Positions 41,963-49,909 of a DNA stretch of 64,000 bases are shown here, in pieces. Positions within the stretch are counted from its first letter, which is position 1. The number at the start of each line of letters is the position of its first letter. The notes below the pieces were generated by a model, which was given only the letters and a program-made list of their open reading frames with translations, did not search any database and was not told where the DNA came from. The DNA comes from CALMFG01 sp963666035 (GTDB lineage Bacteria > Bacillota > Clostridia > Christensenellales > CALMFG01), in assembly GCA_963666035.2 (NCBI GenBank), contig CAXXJI010000020.1, forward strand, positions 68,019-132,018, read 5' to 3'. The translations under genes and the position numbers were made by a program.

Positions 41963-43936
41963 ATGTATTGTAAATCATGCGGGGCAAAGATGCCGGATGA
42001 CGCAAAATTTTGTGTTGAGTGTGGACAGAAAGTAGCGGCTCCGGATAGATCCGTAAAGGAATCCAAGGTGAAAAAAGCGAAAGAATCTATGGAGCAAATG
42101 ACAGCAAAGCCAGCCGAAAAAGCGGAAGATAAGAAAAAGGGCGGAGCAAAAAAGGCTTTGTTTTGGATATTTGGCATTATCGGCGGGTTGGCAATTCTTT
42201 TTGTCGTGCTTTTAATCGTATGGCCGGAACCCGAACAACCCACGACGCGGCAGATCACCCGGGCAGACTTTGTGGGCGTATGGCAGGCGGTTGGATCTGC
42301 GGAGGAGCCTGACGGCGGTATCACGTTCTACGATACCACCGAAAGCAAAGTGTTCACTCTGATATTCGATTCTGGGAAGCTGGTCAATACTGAAGTATAT
42401 ATTGATGGGACGGTATTGGGTCAGGTTGAGACGGTGTATACGGTAACCGACGATTATCTTGAATGTGTCGTGAACAATCCGGGCGATGTAGACGGACTGA
42501 AAATCCGATTGTTTATCAATGGACAGGGAAATTTGGTCTATTCCGAATGGGGAGAAAACGGAGCCAAAGCCGCGTATACAGTCTGTGGCAGGGTGGACGG
42601 AGAACCGGAGGATTATTATACCGAAGCCGGAGAGACGGCTGAGCCGGCGATTACAACTGAGCAGGAAACACTGCTTGCCGGCATTGTGCCGGATGTGGAA
42701 GCAGCTGTGGCTGGTTTTAAATGGGAGATGAGCGGCGAAACCGTGGATGCCATTCCGGACAGTACGCTGCCTTCGGGATATCCAAGGTCTTTTTCGCCCG
42801 TGAAAGGGACTTCGGTCTATACGTTTAACACCTCAGCTAAAACACTGACCATTACTTCGTATGAAAACGGACAGATGACCGACCGCGTGACCGAAAACTA
42901 TACCGTGGATGACCCGAGAACTATCATTGCATTTAAGCGTACTCAAAATATTGACGGACAGGATCGTGAAGTTTCCAGCGCCTATTTTGTCTCGAATGGC
43001 ATATTGTTTGAGTGCGAGGTGATGGATGATAATATCTGCTCCAATTTTATCGCTTATACCAACATAGGCGCTTCGGCAGTGACGGTTGAGGATATGGTAG
43101 CCGGGTTGGATCGCAGTTTTGAATCATCTGCGCAAGGCAAACTTTGGGTGGTGTCGGGCGAATCGGTTCCTGTGGCGGTCAACGGTACGCTTCCGGCGGG
43201 ATACCCCAGAACCTTTGATATCACACCTGGCACCATGATATATCAGTTTGATGATGCCACAGACACACTGCTTCTAACCACTATTGATGAAAACGGGGAA
43301 ACAACTGGAAGCTATGTGAAGCATTACGATATGCTGAACAGTACATACGCAACGGCTTTTAAACGGACGCAGGTGATTGACGGCGCCGAACGCGAAGTGA
43401 TGAGCGCGTATTTTATTTCGGACGGCGTGCTGTATGAATGCGAGCTGGTCGATGGGGTGGACGCTTCAAACTATATCGCCTACGCAAACGAAGGGCCGTC
43501 CGAATACTCGCCCAAGGCGTTGATCGATGCGCTGGCCGCAGGGCTTGACCGGAACATCGAAGCGTCGCTGACCGGGTCGCGATGGCAGGTGAACGGAACA
43601 TCGTTTGCGGCGATGCCTAATTCGGCACTGCCTTCCGGCTACCCAAGGTTTTTTGAGATCAAACCAGGCACCATGGTTTATGCGTTTGATACCGCGAAAC
43701 GACAGCTAACGCTGACGACCTACGATGAAAACGGCGCCGTAGCCAGCGTATCAACACAACCGTACACCTTGCTGAGCAATACCTATATTTCTGCATTTAA
43801 GCGCAACCAGAATATCGGCGGGAAAACATGTGAAGTGATGAGCATGTATTTTATCTCGGACGGTGTGTTTTATGAGTGCGAAATTGTGGGTGGGTTGGAC
43901 GGTTCCAACTATATCGCATATGATCGTCTAAACTAA
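41963..43936 (+). CDS. Zinc-ribbon membrane protein with three extracellular repeats
   Basis: A 657-residue protein. Residues 1-25 are a double-CxxC ribbon (YCKSCGAKMPDDAKFCVECG), followed by a Lys-rich linker, one membrane helix (FWIFGIIGGLAILFVVLLIV, about 71-90), a first outer domain (about 95-235), then three tandem repeats of about 130 residues (about 242-372, 378-512, 522-655). Each repeat has the frame LPSGYPRxF, a KPGTMVYxFD stretch, TLTTYDENG, AFKRTQNIDG, and YFISDGVLYECE...NYIAY. I do not recognise the repeat. Cytoplasmic ribbon plus large outer part suggests a sensor or envelope factor. AGGAGGA precedes the ATG; own promoter and terminator. Confidence 0.8.
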   Translation: MYCKSCGAKMPDDAKFCVECGQKVAAPDRSVKESKVKKAKESMEQMTAKPAEKAEDKKKGGAKKALFWIFGIIGGLAILFVVLLIVWPEPEQPTTRQITRADFVGVWQAVGSAEEPDGGITFYDTTESKVFTLIFDSGKLVNTEVYIDGTVLGQVETVYTVTDDYLECVVNNPGDVDGLKIRLFINGQGNLVYSEWGENGAKAAYTVCGRVDGEPEDYYTEAGETAEPAITTEQETLLAGIVPDVEAAVAGFKWEMSGETVDAIPDSTLPSGYPRSFSPVKGTSVYTFNTSAKTLTITSYENGQMTDRVTENYTVDDPRTIIAFKRTQNIDGQDREVSSAYFVSNGILFECEVMDDNICSNFIAYTNIGASAVTVEDMVAGLDRSFESSAQGKLWVVSGESVPVAVNGTLPAGYPRTFDITPGTMIYQFDDATDTLLLTTIDENGETTGSYVKHYDMLNSTYATAFKRTQVIDGAEREVMSAYFISDGVLYECELVDGVDASNYIAYANEGPSEYSPKALIDALAAGLDRNIEASLTGSRWQVNGTSFAAMPNSALPSGYPRFFEIKPGTMVYAFDTAKRQLTLTTYDENGAVASVSTQPYTLLSNTYISAFKRNQNIGGKTCEVMSMYFISDGVFYECEIVGGLDGSNYIAYDRLN

Positions 43937-43956
43937 GTTAAGAGATGGAATAACTA

Positions 43957-43990
43957 GAAAAACCGCTTGAGAAATCAAGCGGTTTTTTTG
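43957..43990. terminator. Bidirectional terminator
   Basis: AAACCGCTTGA and TCAAGCGGTTT around GAAA, flanked by A and T tracts, between convergent genes. Confidence 0.9.
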
Positions 43991-44002
43991 TATATACTCC
44001 TT

Positions 44003-45169
44003 CTAGGCATTTAAAAGCCCATGCAACTGTTTTGGGGTAATTACATAATCTGAATTCACGCAGTTTTCTTCGCTGAAAGCTTTCAGCGGGTTATCCTTTA
44101 TACCGCTGGGATGGTACAGAATAAAGGGGGCTGGGGCGCGGCCATGTGAGCCGTCGTCCGAGAAGGTGTAATGGTCGGATGCGATGACCAGCTTATAATC
44201 AAGGTCGCTCAAGCCTTCGATAAACGGTGTCAAAAAGTATTCGTCAATTTCGGCCAGCGCTTCGGATTTTTCCACAGGCATAAGCTCGTGAGAAAGATCG
44301 TCCGGCGCCTGAATATGCACATAGATAAAGTCATAGTCTTCGTGGATCGTTTTAACAGCGGCATCGGCTTTGTCTTTAAGAAATTGAACAAATCCTCGGC
44401 TCTCATCAGTGGTATATTTGTATGCGCCCATCAGCGCGGCGATGCCTTTCATCAAAATGGTTTCGGCCAAAATCGCTTTCTTGTCGCTGTTCTGCTCGGA
44501 AAAATCCGGTGCCACAGAAACGCCCCAGAACCAGATTGCGTTGGCTTTGGTCGGGTTATTCTGGTTTAGGAGTTCGTAAGATTTTTCCTGAAAATCAAAG
44601 AAGGGTGCATTGGCGTCGTCATTTTTAATGTAATCCTTAATTCTCTTACCGATGATATCATGCGGCGGCATGAAGTTCAGCTTACCCATCAAATGGGTTT
44701 GGTTTTTACACACCAGAACATTGCGAAAAGATCCGGTGCTGATCAGCTCGATATCGTCGGGGAAGAGCTCAGCGTTCAGCTGCTTGCCCAGCATCAGGGC
44801 ATCTTCGGTCTCCAGCTCATGCGCCGAATAGCTTTCAATCACACTGCTGTGGTAGTCGTCCCCGGCCAATGTGATAAAGTTGGTGCGGATATACAGGCTG
44901 TCGGGATCGACCGGGAGATCCGCGCCCGCCGCTTCGATCACAGCACGTCCTTTGTAGACCTTCTTGCTCTCGAATCCCAAAAGATTGAGGTTGGCCACCG
45001 CCGAACCCGCTTCTTCGCCGTCAGGGATGGTTTGGACGCATCCGCTGACTGATTGGCTGAAAAGTCTGTCCAGCATGGGTGTATATGCGTATTCTAAAGG
45101 GGTTTGGCCGTCCAGCTTTTCCTGTTTGCGGTCGGCCATTCCGTCAAGTATCAAAATGATTTTTTTCAT
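44003..45169 (-). CDS. apgM: Cofactor-independent phosphoglycerate mutase, archaeal type
   Basis: This glycolytic enzyme interconverts 2- and 3-phosphoglycerate using two metal ions, in the alkaline-phosphatase fold. The 388-residue product begins KKIILILDGMADRK (metal Asp), has SAVANLNLLGF with the catalytic Ser region, IYVHIQAPDDLSHE, and IASDHYTFSDDGSHGRAPAPF (metal His/Asp cluster). The archaeal-type (ApgM) length and motifs differ from GpmI. Start 45169 has GAGGA nine bases upstream and its ATG overlaps the stop of the Cys-rich gene. Confidence 0.92.
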   Translation of the reverse strand: MKKIILILDGMADRKQEKLDGQTPLEYAYTPMLDRLFSQSVSGCVQTIPDGEEAGSAVANLNLLGFESKKVYKGRAVIEAAGADLPVDPDSLYIRTNFITLAGDDYHSSVIESYSAHELETEDALMLGKQLNAELFPDDIELISTGSFRNVLVCKNQTHLMGKLNFMPPHDIIGKRIKDYIKNDDANAPFFDFQEKSYELLNQNNPTKANAIWFWGVSVAPDFSEQNSDKKAILAETILMKGIAALMGAYKYTTDESRGFVQFLKDKADAAVKTIHEDYDFIYVHIQAPDDLSHELMPVEKSEALAEIDEYFLTPFIEGLSDLDYKLVIASDHYTFSDDGSHGRAPAPFILYHPSGIKDNPLKAFSEENCVNSDYVITPKQLHGLLNA

Positions 45170-45342
45170 GCTTTTCTGTCCTCGCAAAGTTTTTTTAGGC
45201 TTCTGTCATAGGTTTTTTCAGCTTGCTTTGAAAAAAAGCAAGCGGGGAATTCGCCGCGGGCACGATGATAGGCTACGCAGGCTTTGCAGTTGTCGTGTTT
45301 ATCGCACGGGTAGGTGCATGGGCAGGTATCTGGGTTTATCAT
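45166..45342 (-). CDS. Small Cys-rich protein (DUF6485-like)
   Basis: A 58-residue protein with seven Cys: TCPCTYPCDKHDNCKACVAYH, then FPACFF near residue 32 and a late Cys near 53. The CxC, CxxxxxC, CxxC and PACFF layout matches a short clostridial family (DUF6485) that probably binds a metal. The TGA stop overlaps the apgM ATG (ATGA), and the start lies just after the upstream lipoprotein stop, so it sits inside a packed operon tadA-lipoprotein-this-apgM. GAGGAG is 13 nt before the ATG, rather far. Confidence 0.7.
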   Translation of the reverse strand: MINPDTCPCTYPCDKHDNCKACVAYHRARGEFPACFFSKQAEKTYDRSLKKLCEDRKA

Positions 45343-45352
45343 GGCTTATCAT

Positions 45353-45781
45353 TTACTCCTCGGTGATAATATATGCGTGGTAAGCCGATGTGGCTTCCCG
45401 ATATTTGCTTTTGGCGTAATCCTGTCTTTCATAACCTTCCATACGGGCCTTATCGCTGCCTTCCAAAAACAGCTGAGATGCATCTAGAAAGGCTTGCGCA
45501 GATTTAATGAACATATTGTTGATGCGCAAGGCTTCCTCGCTGTCCACCGGACAGGTTTCAAGATCATCGATGACCGACTGAATATCCCGCTGCCACACGT
45601 CCGAGTACCGCCCGAATTCCACATTGAAAGCGACCTGCTCCAAACGGTACAGGATATCGAGGTCGGTGAAGAAATTGTCGTAGGCCACCTGAGGGGACTC
45701 TGTGCAGGAAACTGATGAGAATATCAGCATCAGTACAAGTAAAACTCCTAATACGGATTTTGTCATTTTTTTAAATGTCAT
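45353..45781 (-). CDS. Lipoprotein of unknown function
   Basis: A 142-residue protein with a lipobox (SSVSC, Cys at about 26) after a hydrophobic stretch. The mature part is helical with paired acidic and aromatic residues (FTDLDILYRLEQVAFNVEFG). No family recognised. It overlaps tadA by 4 bp (ATGA), with AAAGGA 8 nt before its start, so it is co-transcribed with tadA. Confidence 0.7.
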   Translation of the reverse strand: MTFKKMTKSVLGVLLVLMLIFSSVSCTESPQVAYDNFFTDLDILYRLEQVAFNVEFGRYSDVWQRDIQSVIDDLETCPVDSEEALRINNMFIKSAQAFLDASQLFLEGSDKARMEGYERQDYAKSKYREATSAYHAYIITEE

Positions 45782-46245
45782 TGACGTTTTCCTTTAAAGT
45801 AATCGGTCAGAATTTTGGCGCATTCATCTTTCAGCACACCGCCGGTGACCGAGACCGTATGGTTCAGCCCGCCTTCATTGATATGGAATACACTGCCGCA
45901 GGCACCCGCTTTGGGGTCGGAGGCTCCATAGACCACGCGGTCAAATCTGGCTGAAAGCACCGCACCCATACACATGGGGCAGGGCTCCAGCGTGACATAC
46001 AGTGTACAATCGGAAAGCCTCCAGCGCTTGAGCCGTCGGCTGGCCCGCATGATAGCGGCGATTTCGGCGTGCATCAGCGCACTTTTCCTGTGCTCTTTTA
46101 AGTTGTACGCCCGCGCGATGATTTTGCCGTCGCGGGAGATAACACAACCCACCGGCACTTCGTCTTTTTTCTTCGCTTTCTGCGCTTCGGCCAAAGCTGC
46201 ATGCATCATCAAACGATCATCGGTGATCGATTTCTCACTCATCAT
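45778..46245 (-). CDS. tadA: tRNA-specific adenosine deaminase TadA
   Basis: TadA converts A34 to inosine in tRNA-Arg(ACG). The zinc site is complete: HAEIAA (His and catalytic Glu) and PCPMCMGA, with ARFDRVVYGASDPKAGACGS typical of TadA. The 155-residue form starts at ATG 46245, six bases after the -10 box of a strong promoter, with no ribosome site between; a second ATG follows at once. The longer upstream frame is not conserved. First gene of the tadA-lipoprotein-Cys-rich-apgM unit. Confidence 0.94.
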   Translation of the reverse strand: MMSEKSITDDRLMMHAALAEAQKAKKKDEVPVGCVISRDGKIIARAYNLKEHRKSALMHAEIAAIMRASRRLKRWRLSDCTLYVTLEPCPMCMGAVLSARFDRVVYGASDPKAGACGSVFHINEGGLNHTVSVTGGVLKDECAKILTDYFKGKRQ

Positions 46246-46251
46246 GCCAGT

Positions 46252-46280
46252 ATTATAAAGGATAATGTTTTGATAATCAA
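46252..46280 (-). promoter_or_regulatory. Promoter placing tadA at or near transcript start
   Basis: Minus strand TTGATT (46280-46275), 17-nt spacer, TATAAT (46257-46252); the ATG begins 7 nt after the -10 box, where transcription would start. Confidence 0.75.
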
Positions 46281-46349
46281 ATGGCATTTGGATAAAAATT
46301 GGGGGTTTATTATCTGACAGAAATGGTTTAGTATAGTCAGTAAACAATC

Positions 46350-46901
46350 ATGCAAAGGAAAAACGCAAAAAAAATGACGAAAAATAAACTGTTGATATAC
46401 CTGCTTTTATTCACATTGATCGCGACATTCTCCGGCTGTGAAAAGGCCGAACTGATGCCACAGAGCACACCGACGGCATCGGCGGAGATTACCCTAGCGC
46501 CAACGCCGACCCCGACGCCGTCGCCAACACCTAAAAAATTCGATGCAAATATCGTGAACATTCCAGACGAAGCGGCAGTGGACGCGATGGAGTTTGAAGA
46601 CATTGAGGATACACCGTTCTTTGTGGAAGTGACCAACACCGAAGACGTTGTACTGGTGGAGTTTTGGTCGGAAAGCGTCACCTACTGCGCCGTGGTTTCC
46701 GAAACGCTGGTGGCTTTAAGCGAAAACACAGGGGTGAAGGTGGTACGGGTCAATGTAGACGAAAACCCGACGCTGGCGGATGATTACGGGTTGGTGGTAC
46801 TGCCGTCAGTATATGTGTTTTTAGACGGTGTGCAGGTCAACGCGGTGCTGGGACAAGCGCCGTACGAAGATTATGAGGAAATGATTCATCAATATCGGTA
46901 A
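46350..46901 (+). CDS. Thioredoxin-like lipoprotein with a single active-site Cys
   Basis: A 183-residue lipoprotein (FSGC, Cys near 30) with a Thr/Pro-rich linker (PTPTPTPSPTPKK) and a thioredoxin fold: VVLVEFWSESVTYCAVVSETLVAL, VKVVRVNVDENPTLADDYGLVVLPSVYVF. The usual WCGPC is VTYC here, so only the second Cys is kept; the cis-Pro in VLPS is present. It may bind or reduce partners as a monothiol or act structurally. Start uncertain: ATG 46350 or, after AAAGGA, ATG 46374. Divergent from tadA. Confidence 0.82.
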   Translation: MQRKNAKKMTKNKLLIYLLLFTLIATFSGCEKAELMPQSTPTASAEITLAPTPTPTPSPTPKKFDANIVNIPDEAAVDAMEFEDIEDTPFFVEVTNTEDVVLVEFWSESVTYCAVVSETLVALSENTGVKVVRVNVDENPTLADDYGLVVLPSVYVFLDGVQVNAVLGQAPYEDYEEMIHQYR

Positions 46902-46907
46902 AATAAA

Positions 46908-46936
46908 AAAGAGCGGAATCATCACCGCTCTTTCGC
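46908..46936. terminator. Bidirectional terminator
   Basis: AAAGAGCGG and CCGCTCTTT around AATCATCA, between convergent genes. Confidence 0.85.
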
Positions 46937-46947
46937 TTTGTTTGAAA

Positions 46948-47424
46948 TTATTCTGTTTTACCCGACAGGTTTGCACCGCACCCCGCGCAGAATTCAGCGT
47001 CATCCGCATTGGCTTCACCGCATTCTGGACAGATGGCGCCGCCGGCTGGGCTTGCATCCGCTTCATTTTTTGGCAGATCCGGCTTTTCTAGTTTTGCACC
47101 GCATTTTCCGCAGAATTCCGCTTCCACACTGGATTCCGCACCGCAGCTTTGGCAGTTGACGGTGCCACGCAAGGCCTTGACCAAAGTTCCGTTTTTCTCA
47201 ATGAGTGCATTGGCTGCATCAATCTTTTCGATGAATTCTTTATATTTGGTGTCTTTTTTCGCCAGAGCCGCTTTCCCGATTGCCATCAGGTTCAGGTTAA
47301 TATCGCGCCTGGCTTGGCTGATTTCACTGTTTAGCTTGGTGATGGTGGACATGTTCTTGGCGCCGTCCGAAACTTTTTTGCTCAGTTTATTGACCGATTT
47401 TGTAAAATTATCAAAAAATCCCAT
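46948..47424 (-). CDS. Zinc-ribbon protein with helical N-terminus
   Basis: A 158-residue protein: helical N-terminal half (VNKLSKKVSDGAKNMSTITKLNSEISQARRDINLNLMAIG), then two ribbons of CxxC pairs, CQSCGAESSVEAEFCGKCG (residues about 92-110) and CPECGEANADDAEFCAGCG (about 133-151). The layout is common in clostridial cytoplasmic or secreted zinc-ribbon proteins; function unknown. GGAGG precedes the start. The 229 nt between here and the next minus-strand gene's end (47425-47653) holds no feature I recognise. Confidence 0.78.
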   Translation of the reverse strand: MGFFDNFTKSVNKLSKKVSDGAKNMSTITKLNSEISQARRDINLNLMAIGKAALAKKDTKYKEFIEKIDAANALIEKNGTLVKALRGTVNCQSCGAESSVEAEFCGKCGAKLEKPDLPKNEADASPAGGAICPECGEANADDAEFCAGCGANLSGKTE

Positions 47425-47653
47425 ACTTACCTCCGTTTATTGGTTGACCCGCACGGTTCACATTTCTTCTTTCCGCTACTGTTAACTATATTATATCGCC
47501 AGTCAACTTACACTGTCAACGTTATGCAAAAGTCCTTAAAAAAGGTTTACCCCGTGTTCATACTTTCGGCATAGGCGACTATAAAAAAGGGAGGGAACTG
47601 CCAAAATGTTATTCAGATCGTCTTTTTCTGTCGAACTGATTTGGACGACATGA

Positions 47654-48304
47654 TTAAATCCATGCAAAGCCCCAGAAGATCAAGCCTATACCGGACGCCA
47701 TAATCAGCCAGGATTGAAAAATGGATAACCGCCAGGCAGATGTGTCTAGGCGAACGGTTGACTTGTCTTTGGTCTTTAAGTCTTCAATCACTACCCGGCG
47801 CCGACCGAGAAGTGAATACCGTTTACCGGAGTAGTCGTTTGTTCGTTTTAAAGCCATTTGATATTTTTCTTCCAGGTATTTTTGCTCTGAATAATCGACT
47901 TTTTCAGATGATAATAAGGTACCATTTTTGTATTGCAAATAAGTATCAGGGCGATAGACAATCACATGGATAGTGTCCATGTGATCGATGCCGAACGTAA
48001 AGGAACCTCCCGAAGTCGGAAAAGAAAATCCATATAAAAACTCGCCGTTTGGACTAAACACTTGAATGCGACTGTTTTCAGCTGAGCCGATGAGGATGTG
48101 CCCGTTGGAATCTACAGCTAGACCATTGAATCCATCGATTGGAGCGGCTGAATACAGCGAGGTGAAGTCGGCTTTTGCACTGCTCGATGCAACTGATAAA
48201 AAGAGCATTAAACCGACGGCCGCGATCATGCACCCTAAAAATCCGGCAGCGGCCTTGATATAAACGATATACTTTTTGGGTTTCTTGTTTTTTGTGTTAT
48301 TCAT
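47654..48304 (-). CDS. Membrane protein with NHL-like repeat segment
   Basis: A 216-residue protein with an N-terminal helix (IKAAAGFLGCMIAAVGLMLFLSVA), one or two beta-propeller-like units (GFNGLAVDSNGHILIGSAENSRIQVFSPNGEFLYGF, which has the NHL pattern), and a C-terminal helix (LIMASGIGLIFWGFAWI). With only about one and a half NHL units, it may be a shortened propeller. Start 48304 is supported by AAGGG 10 nt upstream; the longer frame is unconserved. Confidence 0.65.
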   Translation of the reverse strand: MNNTKNKKPKKYIVYIKAAAGFLGCMIAAVGLMLFLSVASSSAKADFTSLYSAAPIDGFNGLAVDSNGHILIGSAENSRIQVFSPNGEFLYGFSFPTSGGSFTFGIDHMDTIHVIVYRPDTYLQYKNGTLLSSEKVDYSEQKYLEEKYQMALKRTNDYSGKRYSLLGRRRVVIEDLKTKDKSTVRLDTSAWRLSIFQSWLIMASGIGLIFWGFAWI

Positions 48305-48350
48305 CGATGTATTACCCTTAAGATTTATTTCATCGAACAGTGTAAAAGAA

Positions 48351-49034
48351 TTATAACAAGCGAAAACAGTTTTTGTGGAAGTCAATCAAGCCATCCCGTT
48401 TCATGGCGGAGAGCTCACGCGAAAGCGCGCTTCGCTCTACATTCAAGTATTCGGCCATCCCACTGCGGTCAAACGGTACACAAAACGCGCGGGAGCCGGT
48501 ATCCCTTGCGTTTTTACTGAGGTAACCCAATACTTTTTCGCGTATGCTGGGCTTTAGAAGACAGCTGATGCGTTCTTGGAGCTCAAGCCCTTTTTCGGCT
48601 ACGATGCCGATGTAGTTTTTTAAAAGCTGGTCATGCGAGGGACAGGATTTTTCACATCGGGAGAGCACACGGGCGAACGGAATTTTTAAAACCTCGGCAT
48701 CTTCCAAAGCCTGCACCGAAACCGGACTTCTATGATCGTTGCTGGATGCGAGGATGGCTCCGATCTCATTTCCCTTTTTGAGCAAGGTGATGGTGACGAT
48801 ACGGCCCGATTCATCCACAATCATCGCACGTCCGCGCCCCGAAAGCAGAATACCAAACTCGGAGACAAGCCCGCCTTCTTCAATAATAATTTCGTTTTTA
48901 CGATAGGATAGCCGCCGGGCACAGGTACATTCAAGCAAACCCGGGATATCCTCAGGCGGGATGGAGGAAAACAGAGGCATATGGGTTAAATCTAAAAAAT
49001 AATTTTTCATCATATTTGGTTGCGTACGCAACAT
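48351..49034 (-). CDS. Crp/Fnr-family transcriptional regulator
   Basis: A 227-residue regulator: cyclic-nucleotide-binding-like beta barrel (residues 20-130; IIIEEGGLVSEFGILLSGRGRAMI), dimer helix, and a C-terminal winged helix with the recognition helix in AEYLNVERSALSRELSAMKRDGLI. There is no Fnr-type four-Cys N-terminus, though Cys are scattered (ECTCARR, RCEKSCPSH). It is divergent from an ECF-S-like membrane gene, suggesting local control. Start unclear: ATG 49034 has AGGAG only 1 nt before; ATG 49013 is separated from that site by a palindrome. Confidence 0.85.
   Translation of the reverse strand: MLRTQPNMMKNYFLDLTHMPLFSSIPPEDIPGLLECTCARRLSYRKNEIIIEEGGLVSEFGILLSGRGRAMIVDESGRIVTITLLKKGNEIGAILASSNDHRSPVSVQALEDAEVLKIPFARVLSRCEKSCPSHDQLLKNYIGIVAEKGLELQERISCLLKPSIREKVLGYLSKNARDTGSRAFCVPFDRSGMAEYLNVERSALSRELSAMKRDGLIDFHKNCFRLL
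49019..49032. promoter_or_regulatory. 14-bp perfect palindrome at the Crp/Fnr gene start
   Basis: GTTGCGTACGCAAC, perfectly symmetric, between AGGAG and the inner ATG codons of the regulator gene and about 50 nt from the divergent gene. It could be the regulator's own operator, or a hairpin bringing AGGAG nearer to ATG 49013. Confidence 0.45.
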
Positions 49035-49095
49035 ACTCCTGATTGTGAATTATAGTACAATCTTGTTATAAAAGCAAGGAAAGGTGAAATTTTTT

Positions 49096-49632
49096 ATGAG
49101 TAATAGAGAAAAAGTGCTTTGGATTACACGTACAGCGATTCTGCTGGCGTTGCTTTTGGTTCTGCAGGCGGTCAGCAAGCCTTTAGGACAGTTGGTGACC
49201 GGATCGCTGGTCAATATGGTTTTAATCGTGGCTGTGATGGTAGCGGGGCTGGCTTCAGGCCTGACAGTGGCAATTGTTTCGCCGGTTTTGGCTACGCTCT
49301 TGGGCATCAGCCCGCTGTGGGCATTGGTGCCGTTTATCGTACTCGGCAACGCGGTTCTGGTGCTCCTTTGGCACTATATCGCGAATTGCAAAAAAGGCAA
49401 AGCTGCGGTCAATTACGGTATTGCATGGGTGACGGCTGCGGTAGCTAAATTTGCGGTGCTGTTTGCGGGCGTTGCGATGGTGCTGGTGCCGTTGATCCTA
49501 AAGCTGCCCGAACCCAAAGCTTCCGTTATTTCCGGCTCGTTTTCGTTCCCGCAGCTCTTTACCGCCCTGATCGGCGGCGCAGTGGCGATGCTGGTCATTC
49601 CGGTGCTGAAAAAAGCGGTGGTAAAAAAATAG
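49096..49632 (+). CDS. Integral membrane protein, ECF S-component-like
   Basis: A 178-residue protein with five or six helices. ITRTAILLALLLVLQAV at helix 1, then LGQLVTGSLVNMVLIVAVMVAGLASGLTVAIVSP and FIVLGNAVLVLL resemble ECF-type S components for small vitamins, but without a firm substrate. ATG 49096 lies after GGAAAGG; a GTG start 12 nt upstream is possible but overlaps that site. A Crp/Fnr regulator is divergent. Confidence 0.68.
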   Translation: MSNREKVLWITRTAILLALLLVLQAVSKPLGQLVTGSLVNMVLIVAVMVAGLASGLTVAIVSPVLATLLGISPLWALVPFIVLGNAVLVLLWHYIANCKKGKAAVNYGIAWVTAAVAKFAVLFAGVAMVLVPLILKLPEPKASVISGSFSFPQLFTALIGGAVAMLVIPVLKKAVVKK

Positions 49633-49662
49633 AAAATCGTTGTTTTTAAGTGGATTTTAGTC

Positions 49663-49698
49663 AAAAACCGTAAGGCGGCCTGCTTTGCGGTTTTTTTT
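49663..49698 (+). terminator. Terminator after the ECF-S-like gene
   Basis: AAAAACCG and CGGTTTTT around a 17-nt loop with T8. Confidence 0.85.
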
Positions 49699-49768
49699 GA
49701 AAAAGATAAACAAATACGCCCACCCGTATAAAAGGTGAGCGTATTTTTGCTTTTAGTAAAAAGCCTGC

Positions 49769-49845
49769 TGGCGCGCCTACCGCGATTCGAACGCGGGACC
49801 TTTCGCTTAGGAGGCGAACGCTCTATCCTGCTGAGCTATAAGCGC
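49769..49845 (-). tRNA. tRNA-Arg (CCT)
   Basis: Minus-strand 77-nt tRNA with encoded CCA. Acceptor GCGCTTA pairs TAGGCGC; D arm AGCTCAGCAGGATAGAGC; anticodon stem TTCGC/GCGAA with loop CTCCTAA and anticodon CCT; T-arm CGCGTTCGAATCGCG. Confidence 0.97.
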
Positions 49846-49863
49846 TTGAAATGCATGCCCATC

Positions 49864-49893
49864 ATTATATGGGATGATGGGCAGGGTTGTCAA
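49864..49893 (-). promoter_or_regulatory. Promoter of tRNA-Arg
   Basis: Minus strand TTGACA (49893-49888), 18-nt spacer, TATAAT (49869-49864), both perfect consensus, 18 nt before the tRNA. The region also forms an inverted repeat GCCCATCAT/ATGATGGGC (49857-49882). Confidence 0.88.
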
Positions 49894-49909
49894 TATTGTA
49901 CCGATCGGA

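Noticed and set aside
47425..47653. Small RNA or gene in the 229-nt gap
   Set aside because: No promoter-terminator pair, stable stem or coding frame I could support.
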